Assembly (NCBI GenBank): GCA_039000515.1
Contig: JBCFYV010000012.1
Span: 29,170,078 to 29,234,077 of the forward strand
Source of the DNA: Timema cristinae
Taxonomy: Eukaryota; Arthropoda; Insecta; Phasmatodea; Timematidae
DNA: 64,000 nt
Direction: 5' to 3'
Positions 36,461 to 47,017 of this stretch are shown here, piece by piece; position 1 is the first letter of the stretch; the number at the start of each line of letters is the position of its first letter. Below the pieces are notes generated by a model. The model searched no databases. It worked only from the letters and a program-made list of their open reading frames with translations, and had not been told where the DNA came from. The position numbers were made by a program, and so were the translations under genes.

Positions 36461-38330
36461 TAGTGATGGGCATAATTGAATGATTTTAAGAATAGAATAA
36501 TAATTAGTTTCTTTGAAACATAATCGAATGCATTTAAAGAATCATTCGAATGATTTTGATAGATAGTAAAGAGTCGGTGATAGTCGGATGCTAGCTACTT
36601 ATAGCTGAAAGTAGTTAATAGTTGCTCGTTTTGCTTTGTGCTACTATTCCCTTCACCCTGCTGTCAGATCTCACAACATGCATTCTATTGCGATTGCAGC
36701 TTATCAACACTTTTATAATGGTGTATTTAGTTCCTCGTGCCAGTGTCAAAGACCAAAGTATAGCCACAACAGAATACTATACTGTTGACGCATTAGTTAC
36801 ATAATTACCTCGCCATTAATATAAATACTTTTGCATACGATTAATAATAAAATAAAGAACATATGTTTCCCTTTGTGTTTAAAAGAGTTGAAATAATTTA
36901 CCCTTTAATATTTCCTAAACATAAAAAAATATAAGCTTACAATCCTATTTATATAACGGGTGAGTGATAAAATACTTTCGATTTGAATATCTGAATCAAC
37001 TATATGCCTCCTGAAAGCTTCACTTAGAATCAAACACACAATTACTACTCGACAATCAACGGCGTAATTTTGCTGGATAATGATATTTTGTGTTATAAGA
37101 ATGTATAACGTCCCTATTTCATTTTGGGTGCCCGATAGCCAACCCTAATTATTACACTACCGGGATACCATAGGGGGTTACATGGTTGGGATGGACCCCG
37201 AGCGGTATGGGTTAGGATAGATGGTTCGTGGGAAATGAGGCTAGTGAGCTAGTCCAATAAGATATATTTATCACTTTAGTCATATTATAAACTACTACAT
37301 AAGTATGAGGTAATCCCCGATAACGGGATTCATGAAACTACCCAGAGACCCGCGATCGACCTTCCGGCAGGGGTGAACCACCAAATCACATGTTATATCG
37401 TCACCTCATCTAACTGGCTACTCCACCACACATGCAACTAGCATGGCTTCCAACATTCAACACCGTGTGTACTTTTCACACACAAACTTGCTGATCTCGA
37501 TTAACACCAGTCAGGAGGTCCATCGGTCACACTGTACTCGCTCGTCAACAGGATGCAAGCTATATGAGCTAAATGCTATTCTCAACAGGAAGGCAACCCA
37601 ATACTCTTGACTTCCTAGGAAATGTACAAGCGTGGGATAACCTCCTGCCAGAATAAGCCTTAAAATAATTATGCTCTTACAAATGTAAAATTATTTCAAC
37701 GAATAAAATTATAATACGACCTGAATATTACGGCCGGTCAATGTTTTATTAAATACATAAACAGTATATACTTATCTATTTAATAAATTCAAGCCAACGT
37801 TAGAAAAAGTATCTCTCAAACCGTTCATGCTATTTGCGTTTAGTTAATTAGGAAGCTAAAATTTAAAGGAAATGAAAAAGAACAATCTACGTTGTAATGT
37901 AGCAAAATAATGGAATCATTTTGTAATTTTCATTCTAATTATTTTTGGCTGATATTTGATTGTAAACTGTACAACCACTTAAACTTAGTATTAAATTAGC
38001 CTTGGTTATATTCGAAAGCGTAAGGTCGATTATTGTGTAGTAATGGGGACTATTGATTAGAAATGAACATTATAGAAATGAAGACCTGTATGAAGATAGC
38101 CTGTAAATATTCATAATCATAAGGTCAATTCCCCTTAGCACTTCTGTCAAGGGAGTGGTAAAATAATTAATCGGCCCGCTCGCGTCAAGTCAGCTACTGT
38201 TTTCATTCGAGTGTTGTTTTGTCTCATTCGAATAATTTTAAATTCGAATTATTTTGAAATAATCGAATGAATCGATTATTCAGAATAATCGAACCAATCG
38301 ATTCTATTCATCCAATTCTGCCCAACACTA
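36461..38330. mobile_element. hAT-type element nested in the 35.6-39.6 kb hAT
   Basis: Left TAGTGATGGGCATAATTGAA, right AATTCTGCCCAACACTA, with subterminal ATTCGAAT/AATCGAAT motifs at both ends. 8 bp flanks GCTCTTGC / TTTCTTGC (6 of 8). The core 37.08-37.70 kb is GC-richer and unlike the flanks (ACCCCGAGCGGTATGGG, CGCGATCGACCTTCCGGC) but encodes nothing recognisable; it may be a further insertion. Confidence 0.75.
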
Positions 38331-38359
38331 TTTCTTGCTACTTTTTTATTTCTTTTATT

Positions 38360-38402
38360 TTTTAGCACTACGTATTACTACCTATTCGGGTTATACAACC
38401 CT
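38360..38402 (-). repeat. Orphan SINE 3'-tail fragment
   Basis: TAGCACTACGTATTACTACC then TATTCGGGTTATACA matches the inverted SINE A/B tail. Confidence 0.55.
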
Positions 38403-39274
38403 TGCTTGCTGCTAACGGCCTAATCTAATTATCATTGGCAGCTCGTGTATAAACACTGCGGAACTGCATCACGACCTATATTCACTTGATACTATGGATA
38501 ACATTTAATATAATGAGTCCTTTTTTTCTTTAATTCTATCTTTATTTTTGTAGTACAATATATATTCCTTAAGCTTAATATCAGTACTTCAGTAGCAATC
38601 CCCCAGTTTATGAAAAAGATACAAAAATCTTTGTATGGAACTGTGTGCTTCACAGGGCTAGCAACGTGGTGTTTGACTGTTGTGTGCATGCACACATAGG
38701 AGGGGGGTGGGGAGGAAGGCGGGACTGACAGGTAGAGAGAGCACTGTTGCTCTCGCAGTGCCGGCTCTGACGTGATGGTGGAAGGAAGATTTTTTTATTC
38801 AGTATGTGTGTACCATATTCTTGAAAGTAATAAAGTGTAGAAGAGTGTAGAATTAGATTATTATTCTGCTTTCAAATATTCTATTTGCTTCATTTTTTTC
38901 GGTTATTTTATTTAACAAAAATACTAAATGCGCTTGCAGTATTTTCAATGGAGAAAAATTTCCTCAATTGTCATCCAGGGATTAAAGAGAAAATTATTGA
39001 ACTTTGTGTGCAAATTAAAACAAGAAGAATGGATTTCACTTTTAAATGAATATATCAAGCTTGAACTGTAACAATTTAAGTTAAAGTAAGTACAAATGGT
39101 TTGTTTTTTTGTTAAGATTTTATCAAGTTCCTGAATAAATTTCTTTTTATACATGTTTTTTCTTTTTACGCAATTTTAAAACAAAGGCTAAACATGTTTT
39201 GGTGCAGCACCCCCACTAATTTTAGCTATGAGCAGCCACTACTCATTTGTTAAAACCAGATAGATATATATATA

Positions 39275-39277
<3 letters not shown>

Positions 39278-39313
<36 letters not shown>

Positions 39314-39318
39314 CGCAC
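39278..39318 (+). repeat. GT/GC dinucleotide microsatellite
   Basis: (GT)n followed by GCGCGCGTGCGC. Confidence 0.85.
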
Positions 39319-39600
39319 TTAACATATAAATACTAATAAAATTAATTTATCATTCCAACTTGAGAAGTTGTCCTGACACGCACTGGCTAAACATAACAAC
39401 AACTGCCCAGTACCTGTGAACTAGACTGTTCTGGCTCGAATGTTTGTTATGACTTTGTTAAAGTTAAATTTGTGTTAAATCAAAAAGTTACTTAATATTT
39501 ACCTTTCCTCGGACATGTTATGATGTAATTTACATGGGTTTATGGTAACCCCCGCACTGTATGCCACCCCGAGGCCCCCACATACGTAAATCAGGCCCTG

Positions 39601-40171
39601 ACCATCATCCCTAGTACACCCAGCCAAAAATTTAATTCTGACCTTCCTATCATCGAAAATACAACCTAGCGTGACGTTAAGCCCACGCTCCCACCTATAC
39701 TTGTTTTAATTACTATAAATTGATTGTATTTTGATTATACGAGTTTGACTAAAATGTCGTTAAAGAAAATCATTCAACCCAAAGGATATTTTGGGTGTTA
39801 TGGTATCAGTGCAACTTATCCAAATACTAGGCTCTTACAGTCAATTTAGTTGTTGTTAGGTAACAAAGGAACACAAAAAGTCTTTATCATTTAAACCAAT
39901 ATATCTTTTTTTATTAAATTTTATTTTTCACCTTCCTATAGTCATTATATTATATTAGTAAGTAAATATAAGGTTACTCCCTCAACAATTCCTGTGACCA
40001 CACCCGAAAAACACCATGGCCCTAAATAGGGCTACGACCCCGTTGTTGGATTCTACTGTATTAGAGTTGAAGGGTTGGAAGGTGCCAGTCTTATTAACTA
40101 GTTTACGACATCTGAAGGAATTTGTGTTCGATTCTAATAGGCTGACGTTTTTAATAATTTGTCTGTACATT
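39601..40171. other. Spacer
   Basis: No supported feature; a minus frame and a plus frame of ~60 codons near 40.0-40.2 kb have no recognisable content. Confidence 0.45.
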
Positions 40172-40869
40172 AAGGCACAATCTTACAATGTCACATTAAA
40201 GTCCTCGTAACTTAACCGTTCGTAAAGTCTAATCTTTGATTAAACTTTGCGTTGTGTTTTACAATACTATTTGTATGTGCTCGTTAAGTCACGGACGGGT
40301 GCCTTCCATTAGTTCTTATCGTTAAGCTTCTAGGAGCACTAGATTTGTTACAAAGCCTTTGATTGACTTAACTTGAACCAATATATTGTAGGTAACTATT
40401 TAAATGTCTGTGAAGTTATGGAGTTGTTAGGAAAACAGATTAAAGTATAATAGGCCTACATGTTTATGTTAATTATATCGCGTCATGTTATTCAATAATC
40501 ATATTCATACATATATGTTTTTAATATATAATGCTTTTTTCTATGCAAATAAAGAGGAGTATACCTTCTCTGTTTATTTTAAACAGACGTGTATTTTAAC
40601 GGTATTTTTTAAGATTCAAAATAATTAAATATCTAAACAATAGAGTCATATTCAATTTTTAAACACAGCATTTAATATTCAAATAAAAACATCCATAAAT
40701 AACCATGGACGTGTACTGGAGGGAAAAAAGTGAAGAAAAAAATACGTCCCATATTAATCATTCAGGCCTACACATTATAACTTAAAAGACGATAGAAACA
40801 TAGGTAGGCCTACAGCTATTTCAATTACTAATAACTAATGACAACAAGAAATGACCACTTCAAATTGTG

Positions 40870-41212
40870 AAGTGAAACCACTGAAAAGAATCTCCATATT
40901 TTGAATAGGAAAAAAGAACCTGTAGGGCTTAGCCGAAATAATTATAATAAAAGCCGATACCAGGAATTAAAAACCTCTGCCCCGCGTCGTACTACGACTC
41001 ACAAATTGTGATATTACAGCGAGAATTGGCAAATATATAACAGTCCAACTCAGGACAAGGCAAAGTCTATTCTGTTAATACATGTTGCGGACATACTACA
41101 TTACAATACACAGCCACAGAAAACAAGTCATTAGGGTAACACCTCTGACGCTCAAATTGGTCCTGGATAGAGATCGTAGTTCCTCACATAGCCGCAGGGC
41201 GCTATCATTACA
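40870..41212 (-). mobile_element. Possible partial 3' LTR of the gypsy element
   Basis: Starts TGTAATGATAGCGCCC on the minus strand right after the polypurine tract; a TATATATTT box occurs ~175 bp in. The lower end is not defined. Confidence 0.4.
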
Positions 41213-41439
41213 TTTCCCCTCTAAAGATCTACGGGTTTCCTGGACCTTTGACTTCTTCGAGCGGGAGTGGATAAACTGGGAGAAGAACCACCAAGTTAAG
41301 GCACTTCGATTGTCACCTCTGAAGGAGTTGGATGAACTGATAGAATTGACTCTCTTCTTGGAGATTATTAACTATTATTTGGTAACTGATCTGGCTCTTG
41401 CTGGACCCGAGGACAATTTTAATTAAGAGACTGGAGAGA

Positions 41440-42900
41440 CTTTCAATACCTTATAAATGGTCCGTCCTCTGTTTGGATGATATAGTACCTTCCTGGTTCC
41501 GGTTGGATATAGACTTTTGTTTCAGGGTTCAAATTTGTGAAAGGCCTAACCCCATGAGGACGATCATAGTTTTCTTGTTGTTTCGATAGTCTGTGTTCTT
41601 CTCTGTGGAACAGCTGGTTCAAATTAACCGGGAGCAATGTTACTTGGTAATTTTTGTATAAATCCCCGAAGTTTTCTCCACATCAAGAGCTCAGCAGGGC
41701 TTTAGTGAGATTCTAGTGGTGTGGAGCGTAGCATAAGTAAGGCTCTGTATGGGTCCTTGCTCTTTTCAAGATTATTTTTTAACATTCATTACTTAGACTC
41801 TATAAAGCCGTTGCTTTGTGAGTACTTTGGGCTGGATGTAATAATTTTAAAATTATAATCTTTAGAAAAACTGGAAAAACTTGGATTCATTATATTGTTA
41901 TGGTCTATTGTGATCCACAATCAGCTCTAATAATTTCAGGTACTCCATGCCTGGCAAGAATAGATTTGAGATGATTTATGACACTAGTAGTAAGGTGCCC
42001 CAGCAAAGGCATTTATGGATATCTTGAGTAGTAGTCAGCAACAAAGAGATGGCAGTTACATTTCAACTTCAAAAGATCTATGCCAATAGTTTGCCATGGC
42101 CGCTCAGGAAAAAGAGTAGGTATTAAAGGTTCTGATAGATTTATCCTAAATTTGGCACACTTGGCACATTTCTCAACAGGATCTCTATGTTGTGTGGACT
42201 ATCTTGGCTACCAAACACTTTGTTTGGAAAGTGTTATACATTTGGTAATCCCCTGATGACCTTTGTGTAGTTTATTTTTTATTTCCTTCCACATGCAATT
42301 AGGAATTATTAGTCTATTACCTTTTATTATAAGTCAATTTTGTAGAGATATTTCGTTTCGATGTAGCCAATATGGTAAGCACATTTTTGGCATTTGTGAC
42401 TTTAGAGGCCATCTGAAACCGGCCCCAACCTCTTGGATGTAGACCATCACTTCTTCAGCTAGTTCATCTGCCCCATCAAGTAGTGGCTGCGGATTGCGGG
42501 AAAGAGCATAAACAATTAGTAGATTTTTACCAGCTACATGAACAATCTAAAACGAATACCTCACCAATATAAGCATAATTCTTTGTAGCCTAGGGCTTAT
42601 AAAATCTAGGTCTTCCTTGGTGAAAATAGAAGCTAAAGGTTTATGATCAGTCTCTATTGTTATATGAATGCCTGTAATAAAATCATAAAAGCGTTCACAT
42701 GCCCAAGCGAGAGCGAGTCTCTACTTCTCAATTTGTGCCCACTTTCTCTCAACTTCACTGAGAGTTTAAGAAGTGTAACTAACAGGTCTTATATAGTCAT
42801 CATCTTGGTGTTGTATTAAAACTGCACCAAGGCCATAGGATGATGCGTCAGCTGAAAAAATAGTGTCATTATTGCATTTATATAAAGCAAGATTAGGTTG
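41440..42900 (-). pseudogene. gypsy RNase H and integrase region
   Basis: RNase H: LALAWACERFYDFITG and IETDHKPLASIFTKEDL (~42.62-42.72 kb, with a stop just before). Integrase: KCAKCAKF of the zinc-binding domain (~42.15 kb), ERPWQTIGIDL (~42.08 kb), DYYSRYP (~42.02 kb) and a C-terminal frame 41637-41443 (NLNPETKVYIQPEPGRYYII). Multiple stops. Confidence 0.8.
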
Positions 42901-43156
42901 CTTTCAATGGCTAACTTTATGTTTCAAATGCTTGAGATTGGGGACAATCCCATAACTAGTCAACGTTTGAGCGGAGAAGCTCATTAATAGGTTGCGATAA
43001 GGTAGACAGATTTGGAACGAACTTGTCCAGAAATGTTACTAGACCCAAAATTCTTTTATTTCAGTTACATTAGTAGGAGGTTTCAGTTTGAGAATAGACT
43101 CAATTTTCTTTGGGTAGGATGAAACACCTTTCGCAGATACGACATGGACAAGAAGC

Positions 43157-43839
43157 TTATTGAAGTTTGCCGAAACGAACACTTTTCCTAATTAGATTCC
43201 AACTTTCTTCTTGCAGCCTAGAAAGGACCTTATAAAGCCGTGAGTCATGCTCCTCAATAGTTGAACCATATATTATAATATCGTCAAAATAGCAGACAAC
43301 TCCCTCCAATCCTTCTAAATGCGCACTGATCTTCTTCTGGAAAACCTCAAGAGCAGAGGATATCCCAAAAATTAACAGAAGAAACCGATACCTTCCATAC
43401 GGTGTGATTGATGTGGTTAGAGTTTTGGAAGAATCTGTGAGGGGAACCTGCCAGAATCCTGAGTTGGCATCTCGTTTTGAGAATACCTTAGACCCTTCTA
43501 GTTGACCTAGGGAATAATAAGCTGTTGGCATAGGGAAAAGTTCTCTTTTTACATGTTGATTTAATTTAGTCAGGTTTACATACAATCTTGAGGATCCATT
43601 AGTTTTTGTAAATATAACCATGGAGCACACCAATCTGATGGCTCGTTGACTCTTTCTAAGACTTTATCCCAAACCATCATATACAGTTCTTTTTTAATAA
43701 TCTTCTTTAAAGGTAAAGGAACACATCGGGGAACACTAATAACATGTGGTACAGCCCCCTCTCTAATTTTTATGTGGTATGGCTTTCGAATTTTTCCTAG
43801 TCCTGTAAAAGGCTTGGGGAACACAGTTTTTTGGAACAA
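43157..43839 (-). pseudogene. gypsy reverse transcriptase region
   Basis: GSSRLYVNLTKLNQHVKREL, PMPTAYYSLGQLEGSKVFSK, FWQVPLTDSSKTLTTSITPY, GRYRF and YFDDIIIYG follow the Ty3/gypsy RT order with both catalytic Asp positions of the active-site box. The frame runs 158 codons, preceded by a shifted frame with LGKIRKPYHIKI. Confidence 0.9.
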
Positions 43840-44479
43840 AATTAGCTTTTACTACCCTGGAAATTCTCTTTAACAGGCCTAATTTCTCACTAATCTGATG
43901 GCTTAGAAGAATCCTATCTGCTCCTTGAACTACATAAAATGTCTCAAAAATATTTTTGTATTTGTATTTGAGTTTCTCTTAAATCCTGCGAATAGTTTTG
44001 AACTGAGCGCGCCCTGGACCGATTAGGATTTTATTTGTTGGCAAAAGCTCCATATATTGAAAAGACTCTTAGTATGTACTTTTTCCAATAATATTTACAT
44101 CTGCACCTGTATTAATTTTAGCCGAAAGGTCTTTCCCACAGAATTTGGTGTTTACCAACCATTTATCATGCAAATAAATAGTTTATGTAGATGCAAGGCT
44201 GACAAATTCACCCTCCTCATCTAACTCGTCCTTCGTGTCAAGAGCATCAACTGATCTAAATCTACAACAATTTGCATAATGCCCTTTATATTGAAACTGA
44301 TGACAGATAGCGCTTATAGTAGGACATTTGGTTCTAGGGTGTTCAGTATTACTCCCACACCAAAAACATTATTTTCTAGTTTGGCTTTTAGCTTCGTTGA
44401 AAAAGTGTTCCTATTATAACCAAAACATTTTCCACTCTTTTTTGAGGTTTATTTATAGCATTAACCTTGTCAACTGAAA

Positions 44480-45063
44480 CTTGAATAGTTTCTGTTAAAG
44501 TTTCCTGCTGTTTTTTCATTTGCTAAGATTGTATTACAGAATTAACAGCTGTTTCCAGAGTTAACTTGGCATTTAATTGTAGTTTAAACGATAGATTTAT
44601 ATCTATAAATCCAACTACGACTCTATCTCTAATGGCTTCGTCATAATAAGTGACAGGAAAGTTTTAATCTTGAACAGCAGTATAAAGATAAGTAACATAA
44701 TCGCTTACCTACTCACCCTCTTGTTGGACTATAGTATGGAACCGTGCTCGTTCAAAGATTATGTTTTTGATAGGAATAAAATGGCTGTCAAACTTTTGAA
44801 GGACTGCATCATACCTCTTTTGGTTGGCTGATGATAGCCTGAACGATAGAAAAATAGTTTCAGCTTGAGGGACCATAAAATAAATCAAATAATTTATCTG
44901 ATCTTCTTCTTCCCCCTTCATCATACCTGAAGCACGTCTGAAACGCATAAAACGATCTTTCTATGATTTCTATTCCAATGTCGATTTGAAATTGAAAGGG
45001 TCTGGAGCCGGTATTTGATACACAGGAGCCCCATAAAAACTCGCCCAAAGGAAATGTTGGCAT
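44480..45063 (-). pseudogene. gypsy gag remnant
   Basis: MPTFPLGEFLWGSC opens the frame at 45063; after a shift, RFRRASGMM and YAVLQKFDSHFIPIKN-like text (RYDAVLQKFDSHFIP at ~44.8 kb) match gypsy capsid regions. A zinc knuckle lies lower at ~44.27-44.37 kb (CPTISAICHQFQYKGHYANC). Confidence 0.7.
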
Positions 45064-45989
45064 TACAAATTAAACAGCTATATTAAACAGAAGGAATAAA
45101 TTTGATATAATTATTTTATTATCATCTCAGTATTAAGCTGGGAGTAATTTAAAAATGAAGTGGTCGGGATTGAGCATGAGTCAATTTAATGGTATGCTGA
45201 CGTCGTACCATGCACACTAAAGATGTATGTACTGAATTGCTTGTAAGTTAGAATCATAACATCGCGAATCTGTGGTTAGATAATAATTGGCGAAACACCC
45301 ATTTAATTACAGGTGGAAAATATTAAAACCAAGAGAATACGTAAATAACTAAACAAAGTTTTCTACAAATAATAATGTAACCTCACTTTGAAAATAACAA
45401 TTGGCAAAAACAAGATGGTGGACTATTTGGAAGTTAATGTGAACGTTAAAATGCTAACCAGAAGGTAGACCTCGCGTTAAATTTACGAGCACTTTAACGA
45501 GGACGTTAACTCTAACCGAACATTGTAAAATCCAAAGTTGTGGTATTTATCGCTTAACCTTATGTTAACCCTAACGGCTGGAATAAAATGATATTGTAAG
45601 ATTGGGCCTTTGTTTTTTAGGATCAAAATTTGAAAGGAAGTAATTCCGAAAGCTGGATCTTCAGGCCCTTCAGATAACTCTTACAATTAAATCTGTTGGT
45701 TGGCTATTTTCAATTATAAAATTATCTGCAGCTGTGAACATTTCTAAGGAACTATTCTCCATCCTATTCCTTCATATTTTAGTAAACATTTAAATTTTAT
45801 CTTTTAATAAACATGTTAAAATGTGTTGTGTTCAGAACTAAAGCTGCAGTGAAGTGCTATGCAACAGGAGTGAGTGCTGCCAGAAACACCTCGGATTAAT
45901 TTCGTGTTTGAATTTGATTTCACTTTGGTCGATGTGCATTCAGAAAGCTTTTACTGTTACAAAACTTTCGTGACAATGTAGGGGGTCGT

Positions 45990-46650
45990 GTGACACACGG
46001 TTTAAGAAGGCCTCATTTAGGTTATAGTCTTGTAGGAAGTTTTAGGTACTATATTAGCCTACATCAACTTATTTAAATAAACACGTCTTGAGTATTGAGC
46101 TTAATTATGCTATTTAAACCTTTTATTAACACATTTAACTAATCATATGTTACATTTTAAAATTTATTTTAAATCCCCGACAGCCTAGGCCATTTTATAG
46201 TACTATTTTAATATAGTGTAGCGGATACCAACAGTACACATGAAGTTTAGTTAAGTTATATAAGTACAATTAATTTTTCAAAAAGAAATTGTTACAAGAT
46301 AAAGACATAGTAGAAGATTTATATCAAGACATAAAAATTATAGGCTATATGATATTTATTGTAAAAAAGATCATCATTGAAACAAATCAAATTATTTATA
46401 AAAAAATAACATTAATTACAACTATTGCATAAATCAAGGTTAGCTGTTTTTTTTTATAAAGTACACCGTTTATAGAGAAAAAGAAAATATTTTGATGTAT
46501 TTAATATTATATTCATACAAATTAGCAAGCGATGTCAAAATGTCACTTTCCTTTGTAGGAAAGAACGAGACACCCGAAAATTTCTTTCTCTTCTACACAA
46601 TAGTGTGCCCATGTCCATCCATTTACAATTATAGAGATCAATAATTTGCA
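45990..46650 (+). repeat. Dispersed repeat D, copy 2
   Basis: Colinear with 2.4-3.14 kb (see copy 1). It ends ~290 bp before the SPT5 start; the other copy is ~3 kb upstream of nicastrin. Confidence 0.6.
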
Positions 46651-46936
46651 CTGAGAGCAGAGACAAGTCTGAGAGTTCAATCATAGGTAAGGAATAGTTC
46701 AACTTTGAACATGGCTGTAGTAGGCGATTAAGTTGGTATTGCGAGTTCTGTATCTGTAAACTTGACTGAATCTCGATTTACATTATTACTAGATATAAAA
46801 TTTGTGGAACATATGTTTAATTTTTTTTTATCTCAAAGAACTTTTGATTTAAGGAGTCCATTATTAACATTAATTAAAGAACAGTTGCCTAAACTTATTT
46901 TTTACTTTTTAAATCTTAATGGATTAAGCTTTAGCT
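46651..46936 (+). promoter_or_regulatory. Presumed 5' leader and promoter of SPT5
   Basis: Sequence between repeat D and the ATG at 46937. A 62-codon frame overlapping the start in another frame has no recognisable content. No core-promoter motif confidently placed. Confidence 0.35.
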
Positions 46937-47017
46937 ATGTCCGACTCTGAGGCAAGTGCTTTTTCTGATAACGAAAGTGAGAGAGGCAGCAACCAAGGAA
47001 GCGATAGTGAAGTAGAA
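46937..47017 (+). CDS. SUPT5H: SPT5 exon 1
   Basis: 27 codons, [20 protein letters not shown] then GSDSEVE; donor GAA|GTAAGT. The acidic Ser/Asp/Glu start is typical of SPT5. Confidence 0.9.

Larger units (their letters stand above)
35641..39600. mobile_element. Non-autonomous hAT element (~4.0 kb with nested insertion)
   Basis: Left end CAGGGCCGGATTTAAGGGG, right end TAAATCAGGCCCTG: inverted with 13 of 14 matches, and typical hAT subterminal G/C-rich blocks (ACCCCGGGGCTCC; CCCGAGGCCCCC). Flanking octamers AATATCAC / ACCATCAT agree at 5 of 8. No transposase ORF. A second hAT (36461-38330) sits inside, leaving ~2.1 kb of the original. Confidence 0.7.
41212..45063 (-). pseudogene. Decayed Ty3/gypsy retrotransposon, 5' LTR missing
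   Basis: Minus strand order is gag, protease/RT, RNase H, integrase, then a polypurine tract (AGAGGGGAAA) directly before TGTAATGATAG at 41212, a likely 3' LTR start. This order and the RT box YFDDIIIYG assign it to Ty3/gypsy. Frames carry many stops and shifts. No 5' LTR copy was found above 45.06 kb. Confidence 0.85.
40172..45610. mobile_element. Element bounded by 22 bp inverted repeats, containing a gypsy relic
   Basis: AAGGCACAATCTTACAATGT at 40172 and, inverted, AC(A)ATTGTAAGATTGGGCCTT ending at 45610; 20 of 22 positions match. Both inner flanks hold TTAA-CG-rich motifs (TTAAAGTCCTCGTAACTTAA on the left; GTTAACGTCCTCGTTAAAGT, inverted, on the right). No TSD was evident. Read as a DNA transposon of unknown class into which the gypsy element inserted. 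Confidence 0.45.
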
